From NCBI GenBank assembly GCA_902635685.1, contig CACPOY010000001.1, forward strand, positions 159,417-223,416: 64,000 nt of DNA, given 5' to 3'. Source of the stretch: an uncultured Pelagibacteraceae bacterium. GTDB lineage: Bacteria; Pseudomonadota; Alphaproteobacteria; Pelagibacterales; Pelagibacteraceae. The notes beneath the pieces were generated by a model. The model did no database searches, was not told where the DNA came from, and was given only the letters and a program-made list of their open reading frames with translations. This document shows, piece by piece, positions 20,516-31,230 of the stretch (positions within the stretch are counted from its first letter, which is position 1; every line of letters begins with the position of its first letter). The translations under genes and the position numbers were made by a program.

Positions 20516-21029
20516 CAAAGTTGAAGAGTTTATTAGAGTTGATCATGCAGGTGAGAGGGGTGCAGTGAAAATTTATGAAGGTCAGCTATTAGCCTTAAAT
20601 ACAATTGTAAAAGATGAAAATCTAAAAAAAACAATTGAAGATATGAAGGTACATGAGATTGAGCATTGTCAATTTTTTGAAAAAGAGATTAAAAAAAGAG
20701 ATATTGAACCAACAAAATTTTTACCATTATGGGATCTTCTTGGATTAGGCTTAGGTTTTGGCTCAACCATTCTTGGGAAAAAAGCAGCTATGCTATGTAC
20801 TGCTTCTGTTGAAGAAGTTATCGACGAGCATTATCAAGATCAGATAAATCAACTAGGTCCAGAGGAAAAAAATTTGAAGAAAAAAATTATTAAATTTAGG
20901 AATGATGAACTACATCACAAAGATATAGCTTATGAAAAAGGTGCTACAAAAAAAGGATTTTATTCAATTATGGATAAAATAATAAAAACTGGATCAAAGA
21001 TTGCAATCCGTATTTCTGAAAAGGTTTAA
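20499..21029 (+). CDS. coq7: Demethoxyubiquinone hydroxylase (COQ7)
   Basis: 176 aa; RVDHAGERGAVKIYEGQL, EIEHCQFFEK, ASVEEVIDEHY di-iron ligands. Confidence 0.95.
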   Translation: MKKKNSKVEEFIRVDHAGERGAVKIYEGQLLALNTIVKDENLKKTIEDMKVHEIEHCQFFEKEIKKRDIEPTKFLPLWDLLGLGLGFGSTILGKKAAMLCTASVEEVIDEHYQDQINQLGPEEKNLKKKIIKFRNDELHHKDIAYEKGATKKGFYSIMDKIIKTGSKIAIRISEKV

Positions 21030-21032
21030 ATT

Positions 21033-21602
21033 TTAAGCTTCCAACTCTACATCCCAATATAAATAATCCATCCAGCTTTTATGTAAGTAATTTGGAGGAA
21101 AATTTTTTCCGTTACGATGTAAATCTTCTGTCGTAGGTCGGTAAGGATAGCTAGATAATTTCATTCCAGATTTTTTTAGTAATTTTCCACCTTTTTTTAC
21201 ATTGCATGCAGAACATGCTGTAACTACATTATCCCAATTAGTCTCTCCCCCTTTGGATCTAGGTAATAAATGGTCAAAGGTAAGTTCTTCTCCACTCCCA
21301 CAATATTGACATGAAAATTTATCTCTAAGGAAAACGTTAAATCTTGTAAAACTTGGTTGTGTTTGTGGTACTATATAATCTTTCAATGCAATAACGCTAG
21401 GCAATTGCATATTAAATGATGGACTTCTAACTATTCTATCATAAGTGCTTACTATAATTACTCTATCTAAAAATACGGATTTAACAGTATCCTGCCATGA
21501 CCATAAAGATAAAGGATAATAGCTTAAAGGCCTATAATCAGCATTTAATACCAATGCTGGGCATTTTTCCAAAGAGACGTCCCTATCAATAAAATTATTC
21601 AT
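21033..21602 (-). CDS. HNH endonuclease family protein
   Basis: 189 aa; FSCQYCGSGEELTFDHLLPRSKGGETNWDNVVTACSACN. Confidence 0.93.
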   Translation of the reverse strand: MNNFIDRDVSLEKCPALVLNADYRPLSYYPLSLWSWQDTVKSVFLDRVIIVSTYDRIVRSPSFNMQLPSVIALKDYIVPQTQPSFTRFNVFLRDKFSCQYCGSGEELTFDHLLPRSKGGETNWDNVVTACSACNVKKGGKLLKKSGMKLSSYPYRPTTEDLHRNGKNFPPNYLHKSWMDYLYWDVELEA

Positions 21603-21639
21603 TAAGAAAACATAACTTATTAAAAAAATATTTCAATCT

Positions 21640-22299
21640 TTAGACAAGATTAAATTTTTTGAGAATATAATTTAATGCTATACTTGATGCCTGAACAGGA
21701 ATATGATGGTCGCAGCCTTTAATTAAATGAGTTTCAATTTGAATGTTATTCCTTATAAAAAAATCTTTTGCTTCTAGCAAAAAGTTGGCTGGAACTACTT
21801 GATCTAAATCACCATGGATCAATAATGTATTTGTAGAGGTCTTTTTTCTGTTTTTTAAATTTTCTTGATTTATAATTTTTCCTGAAAAACCAATAATGCT
21901 ATTGTATTCTTTTTCAGAGGTTAAGCCTAGATTAATAGCCATCATACAACCTTGGCTAAATCCTGATAAACAAATTTTATTATTTTCTAAATCAAATTCC
22001 TCTTTTATTTCAACTATAAATTTATTTAATATTTTTTCGGCTTTTATGGACTCATCTAAAATATAACTTGAATCATTTTTTGTTAAATCAAACCACTGGA
22101 AACCTGATGGGTTAATTGGACATGTCTCATGACCGTCTGGACAAATAAATATAGTATTCGGCAAATGTCTTTTCCAATTTAATGAAAGCATGCTTATATC
22201 TTTTCCATCTCCACCATAACCGTGTAGTAAAATTATAGCATTTTTAATTTCCAAATTATTTTCTGGTTTAATAATTGTTGAATTAAGGCAAAATGTCAT
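21640..22299 (-). CDS. Alpha/beta hydrolase (phospholipase/carboxylesterase type)
   Basis: 219 aa; ILLHGYGGDGKD, LSGFSQGCMMA (GFSQG nucleophile elbow), GDLDQVVP. Confidence 0.9.
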   Translation of the reverse strand: MTFCLNSTIIKPENNLEIKNAIILLHGYGGDGKDISMLSLNWKRHLPNTIFICPDGHETCPINPSGFQWFDLTKNDSSYILDESIKAEKILNKFIVEIKEEFDLENNKICLSGFSQGCMMAINLGLTSEKEYNSIIGFSGKIINQENLKNRKKTSTNTLLIHGDLDQVVPANFLLEAKDFFIRNNIQIETHLIKGCDHHIPVQASSIALNYILKKFNLV

Positions 22300-22352
22300 A
22301 TCATATAATTTATGTTTTTTTATTTTAAAAACAGATTACAATCTTTTAATAT

Positions 22353-22556
22353 ATGATTTCTGGAGTATTAGTAAAAGTAATATCATTAACTTTGTTAATG
22401 GCAGTTGGAATAGTCCTAATCCTTGGAATTGGTACTTTATTTAAAGGAGGCAAAACAAGCAAAAAATATTCCAACAAATTAATGCAGTTAAGGGTATTGT
22501 TGCAATTTATTGCTGTTATAGCATTGGTGGTTTTTGCTTACTTTTTTAAAAATTAA
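22353..22556 (+). CDS. Twin-transmembrane HIG1-domain protein
   Basis: 67 aa; two TM helices with KLMQLRVLLQFIAV HIG1-type motif. Confidence 0.8.
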   Translation: MISGVLVKVISLTLLMAVGIVLILGIGTLFKGGKTSKKYSNKLMQLRVLLQFIAVIALVVFAYFFKN

Positions 22557-23062
22557 TTAAAATTACTCAACCATCTTATAAATTCTTCATTTTCAAAATT
22601 TATTGATCCGACAATTCTTGCAAACTCAAGTCCATCTTTATTTAATAAAATTGTGGTAGGTATACCCCTTAAACCAAATTTTTTGGCCAGAATTATTTGT
22701 GAGTCAAAATATGTATCTAAATTTTTAATTTTAAGGTCATTAAAAAAATTTATGGCTTTTTCTTCACTCTCTTGACCTACATTTATAGGAAATATCTTTA
22801 AATTATCTAAATTGGCTTTTTTATCTAATAAATCTAGAGAGGGCATTTCTTCTTTACAAGGAGCGCACCAAGTTGCCCAAAAATTCAGCAAGATTAATTT
22901 TCCTTTAAAATCCTCTAAGTTTATCTGTTCCTTTTTAGAGTTTAAGAATGTTAAATCATCATATTTCTTTAATTCTTTGTTGATAACGAGATTTTTTATA
23001 TTAGTTATCTCGTTTGCAACCGAATTAGAAACTAAAATAATAAATATTATTAAAATTCTCAT
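22553..23062 (-). CDS. TlpA/ResA-like thioredoxin-fold protein
   Basis: 169 aa; signal peptide, NFWATWCAPCKEEMP, RGIPTTILLNKDG. Confidence 0.92.
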   Translation of the reverse strand: MRILIIFIILVSNSVANEITNIKNLVINKELKKYDDLTFLNSKKEQINLEDFKGKLILLNFWATWCAPCKEEMPSLDLLDKKANLDNLKIFPINVGQESEEKAINFFNDLKIKNLDTYFDSQIILAKKFGLRGIPTTILLNKDGLEFARIVGSINFENEEFIRWLSNFN

Positions 23063-23086
23063 GCTAAAAAGGTATAATTAATTATC

Positions 23087-24478
23087 ATGACAAAAAATAA
23101 AAACAACCAGGCAATATGGGGCGCTAGAATCAAGGCAAACACATCATCAATTTATCAAAAAGCTGGTAGCTCTATAAATGTAGATAAAAGACTTTACAAA
23201 GAGGATATAGCTGCATCTATAGCACACGTAGAAATGTTATTCAGGCAGAAGATAATTTCTTTTAAAATTAAGAATAAAATTGTTTATGGCCTTAATAAGA
23301 TTGAAAAGGAAATTTCCAAAAAAAAATTTCAATTTAATGAGAAGTACGAGGATATTCATTTAAATATTGAAAAAAGACTTTTTCAAATTATTGGGGATGA
23401 GGCAGGCTATCTTCATATTGCGAGATCAAGAAATGATCAGGTAATTACAGATTTTAAAATTTGGATCAGATCTGCTTCAAAAAAAATTATAATTAGAATA
23501 AATAACATAATTAAAAGTTCATTAAAGTTAGCTGAAAAAAATATAGATACTATTATGCCTGGTTTCACCCATCTCAGAAATGCTCAGGCAATTTCATTTG
23601 CACATTACATAATGGCTTATATTGAAATGTTTGAGAGAGATAAAAAAAGATTTTCTAATAATTTGGAGAATTTGAGTGAAAATCCTTTAGGTGCTGCTGC
23701 ACTCACTGGAACATCCTTTAATATCGACAGAGATTACACCTCAAAAAAATTAGGCTTTAAGAGACCAACAAAGAACTCAATCGACACAGTTTCTGATAGA
23801 GATTTTGTTTTAGATTTTTTATTTAGTGTATCTATCTGCTCTATGCATATTTCTAGAATAGCCGAGGAGCTCATTATATGGAACTCAGACGGCTTCAAAC
23901 TAATAAATTTATCGGATAAAGTAGTTACGGGCTCATCAATAATGCCTCAAAAGAAAAATCCAGATCTTTTAGAATTCATAAGAGGAAAATCAGGGATTTC
24001 TTATGGAAATCTCTTTGCCATGCTTACAATTTTGAAAGGTTTACCATTGTCATATTTTAAAGATCTTCAGGATGATAAAGTAATAATTTTTAAATCTTTT
24101 GATACATTATCAGATTGTTTGAAAATATTTGATGAAATTCTCAAGAACTTAAGTCCCAATAAAAAGAGAATGTTGGAACTTGCTAGCCATGGCTATATTA
24201 CTGCTACAGATTTAGCTGATTATCTCGTTATAAATCATTCAATCCCTTTTAGAAAAGCTTATCAGAAAACTGCAAAAATAGTTAATTTAGCTGAAAAGAA
24301 AAAGAAAAGACTTGATGAATTAACTTTAGAGGAATTAAAAATAGTTGAACCAAAACTATCAAAAGATGTTTTAAAGGTATTTGATTTGAAGAATTCTATA
24401 AAATCAAAAAAATCTTATGGTGGAACGTCTTTTGTAAATATAAAAAAAATGATAATGAACTATAAAAAACAAAAATGA
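23087..24478 (+). CDS. argH: Argininosuccinate lyase
   Basis: 463 aa; SRNDQVITDFK, GSSIMPQKKNPD signature. Confidence 0.96.
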   Translation: MTKNKNNQAIWGARIKANTSSIYQKAGSSINVDKRLYKEDIAASIAHVEMLFRQKIISFKIKNKIVYGLNKIEKEISKKKFQFNEKYEDIHLNIEKRLFQIIGDEAGYLHIARSRNDQVITDFKIWIRSASKKIIIRINNIIKSSLKLAEKNIDTIMPGFTHLRNAQAISFAHYIMAYIEMFERDKKRFSNNLENLSENPLGAAALTGTSFNIDRDYTSKKLGFKRPTKNSIDTVSDRDFVLDFLFSVSICSMHISRIAEELIIWNSDGFKLINLSDKVVTGSSIMPQKKNPDLLEFIRGKSGISYGNLFAMLTILKGLPLSYFKDLQDDKVIIFKSFDTLSDCLKIFDEILKNLSPNKKRMLELASHGYITATDLADYLVINHSIPFRKAYQKTAKIVNLAEKKKKRLDELTLEELKIVEPKLSKDVLKVFDLKNSIKSKKSYGGTSFVNIKKMIMNYKKQK

Positions 24479-24606
24479 AAAAAAAATTATTTCTAAGTTT
24501 AATATTTATAACCTTTTTAATATCGTGTGGGAAAAAAGGTGATCCAGAATATGAAGGACGCTTAGATGGAACAATAATTCAAAATAAAATTGTCAAAATA
24601 TCCTAA
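24475..24606 (+). CDS. lptM: LptM-like small lipoprotein (43 aa)
   Basis: MKKKLFLSLIFITFLISCGKKGDPEYEGRL...; lipobox LISC followed by GKKGD; overlaps argH stop and lysA start. Missing from ORF track. Confidence 0.78.
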   Translation: MKKKLFLSLIFITFLISCGKKGDPEYEGRLDGTIIQNKIVKIS

Positions 24607-25820
24607 TGAAATACTTGAAAAAAAAACTTACTATTGAAAATGTGAAAGTTGATTATATAGCTAAGAAATATGGAACACCCACATATTGTTATTCTTACTC
24701 AGAATTAAAGAAAAATATCAATAATTTCAAAAATAGTTTTAGATCTTTTTCTCCATTAATATGCTTTGCAGTTAAATCTAATACTAATGTTAATTTAATT
24801 AAAGAAATTAAAAAATTTGGTCTTGGCGCTGATGTGGTATCAGTGGGAGAATTAATGATGGCTATTAAAGCTGGAATTAGCCCAAAAAAAATAGTCTTTT
24901 CTGGAGTTGGCAAAACTTTTGATGAAATTAAATATGCTGTTAATAAAAATATATTTTTGATTAATGCTGAATCAGAAAGTGAAATTAAGCAAATTGAAAA
25001 AATTGCAAAATCAAAAAAAAAGAAAATACAAATTGGTATTAGACTAAATCCTAATACGGATGCAAAAACTTTAAGTCAAATCTCTACTGGCAAAAAGGAA
25101 AATAAATTTGGAGTTAATAGTAAAACTTTTATTAAACTTATAAATAATTATAAAAATTCAAAAAATATTGAAATAAAATGTTTAAGTGTTCATATTGGAA
25201 GTCAAATTCTTGATCACAAACCTTATGAAAAAATGCTTAAATCTATTACAAAAATACTTGAAATAACTAAATATAAATTTGAGTTTATCGATCTTGGTGG
25301 TGGTATGGGAATTTCCTATGATAATAAACAAAATAGTCTAGATTATAAAAAGTATTACTTAGTAATTAAAAAATTTTTAAATAAATACAAGTCCAAAATT
25401 ATATTTGAACCTGGCAGGTCTATCATAGGAAATACTGGTACTTTAATTAGTAAAATAATTTATATTAAAAAAAGTGGAAAAAAAAACTTCATTATTTTAG
25501 ATGCTGCAATGAATGATTTAATGAGGCCAGCTTTATATGGGGCAACTCATAGGATAATGCCCTCATTAAAGAAAAATAAAATATATAATGAAAATCACGA
25601 ATTCGTTGGGCCAATCTGTGAGAGCACAGATAGTTTTTTGAATTTAAAAAAATTTCAAGAATTAAGAGAAAATGAAATTATTGTTATATGCGATGTGGGT
25701 GCATACGGTATGTCTCTAAGCTCAAATTATAACTTGAGGCCGAAACCAATCGAATTACTTATAAAGGGATCTAAAATAAAGATTATTAAAAAAAGACAAA
25801 GGCATAAAGATTTTATCTAG
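24606..25820 (+). CDS. lysA: Diaminopimelate decarboxylase
   Basis: 404 aa; FAVKSNTN PLP lysine, HIGSQI, EPGRSIIGNTG, CESTDSF. Confidence 0.95.
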   Translation: MKYLKKKLTIENVKVDYIAKKYGTPTYCYSYSELKKNINNFKNSFRSFSPLICFAVKSNTNVNLIKEIKKFGLGADVVSVGELMMAIKAGISPKKIVFSGVGKTFDEIKYAVNKNIFLINAESESEIKQIEKIAKSKKKKIQIGIRLNPNTDAKTLSQISTGKKENKFGVNSKTFIKLINNYKNSKNIEIKCLSVHIGSQILDHKPYEKMLKSITKILEITKYKFEFIDLGGGMGISYDNKQNSLDYKKYYLVIKKFLNKYKSKIIFEPGRSIIGNTGTLISKIIYIKKSGKKNFIILDAAMNDLMRPALYGATHRIMPSLKKNKIYNENHEFVGPICESTDSFLNLKKFQELRENEIIVICDVGAYGMSLSSNYNLRPKPIELLIKGSKIKIIKKRQRHKDFI

Positions 25821-25830
25821 CTTTTGAAAG

Positions 25831-26532
25831 ATGATTAGAAACTTTTTATTTTCAACTTTCTTTTTTAGTGGAATATTAATAATTTCATTAATCTTTTTAC
25901 CATCTTTTTTTTTTCCTCAAAAAATAGCTTTATTTGGTGGTAAAATAATGGGTTACTGGACAGGTATTTGTTTAAGATTTTTTTTGAGTACAAAAATTGA
26001 GATAAAGGGTAAAGAAAATATTATTAAGAATGAAAAGTTTTTTATAGCTGCATCTCACCAGTCTATGTTTGAAACTTTCTACTTACAGACTATATTTAAC
26101 TCTCCAATTTTTATTCTCAAAAAAGAACTGACTTATATTCCTATTTTTGGTTGGTATTTGAAAAAAATTGGATCTGTTTCAATTAAAAGAAACAAGGTTT
26201 CTAAAGATAATTTAAATTTTTTTGGTAATATTTCTGAAAAATTAATGAATACCAAGAGACCTTTAATAATTTTTCCGCAAGGAACAAGGGTTTTACCACA
26301 TGAACGTCCTCCTTTTAAGAAAGGTGTATCTAGGATTTATGAGGAATTAAAAATTATATGCCAGCCAGTTGCAATTAATTCAGGATATGTTTGGCCAAAG
26401 AGAGGAATTAAAAATAATAAAAGAACAATAATAATTTCAATTTTAAAACCCATACACCCCGGTATATCTAAAGATGAGTTTCTAAAAAATCTTGAAAACT
26501 GCATTTATTCTGAGCTCGATTTACTATGTTAG
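25831..26532 (+). CDS. plsC: 1-acyl-sn-glycerol-3-phosphate acyltransferase
   Basis: 233 aa; AASHQSMFET HxxxxD-like block and FPQGTR motif. Confidence 0.9.
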   Translation: MIRNFLFSTFFFSGILIISLIFLPSFFFPQKIALFGGKIMGYWTGICLRFFLSTKIEIKGKENIIKNEKFFIAASHQSMFETFYLQTIFNSPIFILKKELTYIPIFGWYLKKIGSVSIKRNKVSKDNLNFFGNISEKLMNTKRPLIIFPQGTRVLPHERPPFKKGVSRIYEELKIICQPVAINSGYVWPKRGIKNNKRTIIISILKPIHPGISKDEFLKNLENCIYSELDLLC

Positions 26533-27641
26533 CCCTTCATTGGCATAACGACAAATATACTATTAAAATCTCCAGGATCTTTAATCAACGCAGGCGAGCC
26601 ACTATCATTAAGATATATTTCAACTTTTTCTCCATCTAATTGTGATGCAATGTCAATCAAGTATCTCGAATTAAAACTTATTTCTAAATCATGATCAAAT
26701 TTTACCGATAACGTTTCTTTCCCATCTCCACTATTTGTATTATTTACTGATAAGTTTAAAATATCTTTTTCTAAACTAAATTTTACTCCATCTTTTTTGT
26801 CTAGTGAAACCGAGGCTACTCTATCAACTGAATTTAAAAAAAGTTTTAAATCTATCTCTAACTTTTTTTGATTATTTTTTGGTATGACCTGTATATAATT
26901 AGGAAATTTTCCATCAATTAACTTTGATATTAAAATACTATTATTTAATTCAAATTTAATTTTTGATTTAATATTAGAAATTTTTACATCACCATCATAA
27001 TTATCTAATAAAGAGCATAATTGAAAAATAGTTTTTTTTGGTAATATTATAGGTTCGAAAGTTATATCTTCATCTAATCTTATTTTAGATATTGACATCC
27101 TATGACTATCAGTTGCTGCAGCTGTTAAATAATTTTTATCTTCAAATTCTGTTTTATGGATATAAATGCCACTTAAGTAGTGTCTTGTTTCATCATTCGA
27201 AATAGAAAATTTACATTTATTCAAAAGTTTAAGAAGTTGTTTAGATTTGATAACAAAAACATCTTGATTAAAATCCTCTCCAGTTACCGGAAATTCTGAA
27301 GCACTCATACAATTAAGATTAAAATTAGATTTTTCTGATTGCAAATTTAATTTACTCTTTTCATTAAGCGTTAGATTAATTTTTTTTCCAGAAGAAAGTT
27401 TTCTTATAATATCATACAATGTAGATGAGGTTGTTGTGGTTGTTCCTTCCTCTAAAACTTCAACATTTTTTATATGATGAATAAATATCAAATCTAAATC
27501 AGTAGCTGTCAATGTGAGATTTGAACTTTGAGCATTCAAGAGTATGTTTGACAAAATTGGAAGTGTACTTCTTTTTTCTATTACCCCTTGACAATAATTT
27601 AAAGCTTGCTGAAAATCTTGTTGGTTTACATTAAATTTCAT
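26529..27641 (-). CDS. dnaN: DNA polymerase III beta clamp
   Basis: 370 aa; LPILSNILLNAQ, ATDSHRMS, C-terminal VVMPMKG; follows dnaA. Confidence 0.95.
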   Translation of the reverse strand: MKFNVNQQDFQQALNYCQGVIEKRSTLPILSNILLNAQSSNLTLTATDLDLIFIHHIKNVEVLEEGTTTTTSSTLYDIIRKLSSGKKINLTLNEKSKLNLQSEKSNFNLNCMSASEFPVTGEDFNQDVFVIKSKQLLKLLNKCKFSISNDETRHYLSGIYIHKTEFEDKNYLTAAATDSHRMSISKIRLDEDITFEPIILPKKTIFQLCSLLDNYDGDVKISNIKSKIKFELNNSILISKLIDGKFPNYIQVIPKNNQKKLEIDLKLFLNSVDRVASVSLDKKDGVKFSLEKDILNLSVNNTNSGDGKETLSVKFDHDLEISFNSRYLIDIASQLDGEKVEIYLNDSGSPALIKDPGDFNSIFVVMPMKG

Positions 27642-29049
27642 CTTCTGTGTTGTTGTATAATATTTGATTTTTTAATTTATTTATATTCTCTACCATCGAT
27701 GGGTCTTTTTCCTTAAGCTTTTCAATGGTCTTAACTGAGTGAATTATCGTTGTATGATCTCTATTGGAGAATTCTCTCCCAATCTCAGGAAGGGATTTTG
27801 AAGTCAAAATTTTTGCTAAGTAAATTCCTATTTGTCTAGGTCTTACTAAATATCTAGATCTTCTGGATGATAACATTTCGTTCTTACTAATTTTAAAAAA
27901 TTTGCAAACCAACGTCTGTATAAGATCTATTGTAACTTTGTTTTCGTTAAGATTTAACAAGTCTTTTAAAACAACTTTAGCCTCAGAAAGATTTGGAGAT
28001 TTAGTATATATCCTTGAAAAAGAGAAAATTCTATTTATTGCTCCTACTAGTTCTCTTATGCTAGCTGTGATTTCTTTACTAATAAAATCCTCAATTTCAC
28101 TAGAAATTTTTACCTCATCTGAATATAAATTATTAAACTCCTCAATTTTTTTTGAAATAATTTTTTTTCTAAGCTCATAATCAGGTTTTTGTATATCAAC
28201 AACTAAACCTCCAGAAAACCTAGATTTAATTCTTTCTTGAATTCTTGATAACCTGTTTGGCGGCCTATCTGCAGAGACAATGATTTTTGATCCCTTTTCT
28301 TTTAAAGCATTAAATGTGTGAAAAAACTCCTCTTGCATTGCTTCTTTACCATTCATAAACTGAATATCATCAATCAACAGGACATTGGTATTTCTAAAAT
28401 ATTCCTTAAATTTTACCATATCATTAGATTTTATTGATTTAACAAATTGATACATAAACCTCTCTGCTGAAATGAACATTACTGTGTTATTCTTTTTTAA
28501 TTCAAAACCAATAGAGTTTAAAAGATGCGTTTTACCCATCCCAACACCTCCATAGATATAAAGTGGATTGTAGTTTGAGACATTTTCTGACACTTTTAGT
28601 GAAGCTTCGTAAGCTAACTTATTACTAGATCCTGTTATAAAATTTTCAAATGTTTTATTTGGATCAATTCTATTATATTGAAGGTAAGATTCTTTTATAA
28701 AAGAAATATTTTCGCTTTTTTTTATTTGATCAAAGTTTTCCTCTTTTTTTTGGTTTTTTAAATTTTGTGAGTCTATTTTAAACTCTATTCTTATGATTTC
28801 TTTCCTATGATTTTTCAATGACTGTAGAATTTGATCTAAATATCTAGAAGTAATCCAATCTCTTATAAATCTTGTGGGAACAGATAATAAAACGTAATTA
28901 TGAAATTCCTCTACAAAAACAATTTTTTTAACCCAACTTTCATAAACATCCATGCCTAATTTATTTCTTATATCTGCTCGAACGATTTCCCAATCCAATT
29001 TTTCAGATTTTAAATTAGATAACTTATTTTCTGTAAACGTATTATTCAT
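27631..29049 (-). CDS. dnaA: Chromosomal replication initiator DnaA
   Basis: 472 aa; GGVGMGKTHLLNSIG Walker A, LLIDDIQF, SNRDHTTIIHS DNA-binding motif. Confidence 0.97.
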   Translation of the reverse strand: MNNTFTENKLSNLKSEKLDWEIVRADIRNKLGMDVYESWVKKIVFVEEFHNYVLLSVPTRFIRDWITSRYLDQILQSLKNHRKEIIRIEFKIDSQNLKNQKKEENFDQIKKSENISFIKESYLQYNRIDPNKTFENFITGSSNKLAYEASLKVSENVSNYNPLYIYGGVGMGKTHLLNSIGFELKKNNTVMFISAERFMYQFVKSIKSNDMVKFKEYFRNTNVLLIDDIQFMNGKEAMQEEFFHTFNALKEKGSKIIVSADRPPNRLSRIQERIKSRFSGGLVVDIQKPDYELRKKIISKKIEEFNNLYSDEVKISSEIEDFISKEITASIRELVGAINRIFSFSRIYTKSPNLSEAKVVLKDLLNLNENKVTIDLIQTLVCKFFKISKNEMLSSRRSRYLVRPRQIGIYLAKILTSKSLPEIGREFSNRDHTTIIHSVKTIEKLKEKDPSMVENINKLKNQILYNNTEDEI

Positions 29050-29319
29050 TTTTGAGGAGATATTAGATACAACTATTCATAAGTTTATTGCAACAAATAA
29101 TTAAAAAAAAAATCAAAAAAATAAAATCTAGGATTGTGTTTTTTTTTATCCCAGCAAAAATATTCTTTGACAAAAAAATTTTTTATGTATCAAAATTTAC
29201 AAAATTAATTTATAGAAAAAATATATTAGAAATTTACTAAATCAAAATATTGTAAATTAATCAAATTAAATCATACATGGGGTGTATGCCTTAAGTTGAA
29301 TCAACCAGCAATATACAAG

Positions 29320-29580
29320 TTAAATTGAATTAATTTTTTTTGAAATTCTTGAGAGGTTTCTTGAAGCGTTTTGTTTTTTTACTATACCAGTTTTAGCAAT
29401 TTTCATCAATTCTGAATTCAACTTGGGTAAGAATTTAAGTGCTTCTGATTTTTTTTTACTATCAATTAAAAGATTCATCTTTTTTAACGCGTTCTTATAT
29501 CTGCTTTTTCTAGCTCTATTAACTGTGGTTTGTCTTGAGATTCTTCTAATTCTTTTAATCGCTGATTTTGTATTAGCCAT
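29320..29580 (-). CDS. rpsT: 30S ribosomal protein S20
   Basis: 86 aa; MANTKSAIKRIRRISRQTTVNRARKSRYK. Confidence 0.95.
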   Translation of the reverse strand: MANTKSAIKRIRRISRQTTVNRARKSRYKNALKKMNLLIDSKKKSEALKFLPKLNSELMKIAKTGIVKKQNASRNLSRISKKINSI

Positions 29581-29626
29581 AAGCGCAGGGGTATAGCTTG
29601 AGAATTAATTTTGGTCAATGAAATAA

Positions 29627-30493
29627 TCATAACTTTTGACAGATATTACAAAAAAAAGAGGACCTATTAGAAATTTTTTTTTTCTGAATTACCCCTTTAC
29701 AATAAGATCGCTTACACTTTAATCCATTTCTCTCATATACTTTAAAAGTTTTTTGAAAATTTCCTGATTTACCATCTGTATTTTTGAAATCCCTAATACT
29801 TGATCCTCCTTGCTCAATTGCATTAATCAAAACCTTTTTAGAGTTTAATATTAGCTTTTCACAATCTTTTTTATTTAATAAAGATACTTTTTTCTCTGGA
29901 TTTATATTACTTAAAAATAAAATTTCACTCGCATAAATATTGCCTATACCAGATACAAAAAATTGATCTAATAAAAAATTCTTAATATTCTTTTTTTTTC
30001 CTTTAAAAAAAGCAAAAACATACTTTACATTAAATCTATTTTGTAAAGGCTCAGGTCCAAGTTTAGAAAATCTCTCTTCTAAAATTTTTATATCTTCAGC
30101 AATCTCAAAAAATCCAAATCTCCTAGGATCATTATAGACAATTTTAAAATTATCAAAAAAAATCTCTACATGATTGTGTTTTTTTGGTAACAAAGGCGAA
30201 TTATAAAAACTAGTATTTGTCACTAAACTATTTTTATAATTCTCAACTAGATGAATTGTTCCAGACATACCTAGATGTACTAGACAATAGCTATGATTTG
30301 ATAGACAGATAATAATATATTTGGAGAATCTTTTAACTTCTATTATTTTTTTTCCAACTAGGTATTTAGCAAAATTCAGTGGAATCTTGAATCTCAGATT
30401 TCTATTTCTAATTAATACTTTTTTGACCACTTTTTGTTTTATTTTTTTATTTAGTGATTGTCGTACAATTTCTACTTCTGGTAATTCTGGCAT
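29627..30493 (-). CDS. mutM: Formamidopyrimidine-DNA glycosylase
   Basis: 288 aa; PELPEVEIVRQ N-terminus, H2TH, C-terminal Cys zinc finger. Confidence 0.95.
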   Translation of the reverse strand: MPELPEVEIVRQSLNKKIKQKVVKKVLIRNRNLRFKIPLNFAKYLVGKKIIEVKRFSKYIIICLSNHSYCLVHLGMSGTIHLVENYKNSLVTNTSFYNSPLLPKKHNHVEIFFDNFKIVYNDPRRFGFFEIAEDIKILEERFSKLGPEPLQNRFNVKYVFAFFKGKKKNIKNFLLDQFFVSGIGNIYASEILFLSNINPEKKVSLLNKKDCEKLILNSKKVLINAIEQGGSSIRDFKNTDGKSGNFQKTFKVYERNGLKCKRSYCKGVIQKKKISNRSSFFCNICQKL

Positions 30494-30525
30494 TTATTAT
30501 TATATTGAATATATATTTTTGAATT

Positions 30526-31230
30526 ATGCAACAATATCTACAAAATAAAAAAGGGCTAGTCCAAAATGTTTTTGATCAAGTTTATGATCGTTATGATTTA
30601 ATGAATGATTTTATGTCATTGGGTGTTCATAGATTGTGGAAAAAAAATCTAATTAATATGATGAATCCATCATCAAATCAAAATTTGATTGATGTTGCGT
30701 GTGGTACAGGAGATATCGCTAGACTATTTCTTAAATATGTGAATGAATCCTCTCAAGTGACATGTGTCGATCCAAACAGGGGAATGATCAGAAAAGGGAA
30801 AGAAAAATTATCAAAATTTAAAAATATAAATTGGATTATTTCCCAAGCAGAAAATATCCCTTTGTCAGATAATCTATTCGACTTTTATACAATAAGCTTT
30901 GGTTTAAGAAACACCGCTAAAATAAATAATGCACTATCTGAGGCTTATAGAGTTTTAAAACCTGGAGGACGTTTTTTATGCTTAGAATTTTCGAAAATCC
31001 AAAATAATAATTTTGAAAAAATTTACAAAAATTACTCTAAGCTTATACCCATTCTTGGTAAATTGATTGTAGGTGAAAAAAAACCATATGAATATTTAAT
31101 AAAAAGTATTGAAAATTTTTTAAATCAAGAGGAATTAATTGACTTAATGGATAAAAATAACTTTAAAAAATGCACATATAGAAATTTATCTGGCGGAATA
31201 GTTTCTATTCATAGTGGTTGGAAAGTCTAA
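30526..31230 (+). CDS. ubiE: Ubiquinone/menaquinone methyltransferase UbiE
   Basis: 234 aa; VFDQVYDRYDLMNDFMSLGVHRLWK, DVACGTGDIA, RVLKPGGRFLCLEFSK. Confidence 0.95.
   Translation: MQQYLQNKKGLVQNVFDQVYDRYDLMNDFMSLGVHRLWKKNLINMMNPSSNQNLIDVACGTGDIARLFLKYVNESSQVTCVDPNRGMIRKGKEKLSKFKNINWIISQAENIPLSDNLFDFYTISFGLRNTAKINNALSEAYRVLKPGGRFLCLEFSKIQNNNFEKIYKNYSKLIPILGKLIVGEKKPYEYLIKSIENFLNQEELIDLMDKNNFKKCTYRNLSGGIVSIHSGWKV

Noticed and set aside
29050-29319. Possible oriC upstream of dnaA
   Set aside because: Very AT-rich and next to dnaA, but I found no good DnaA boxes (TTATCCACA-like); only a weak TTATCCCAG. GC skew over the whole genome would be needed.
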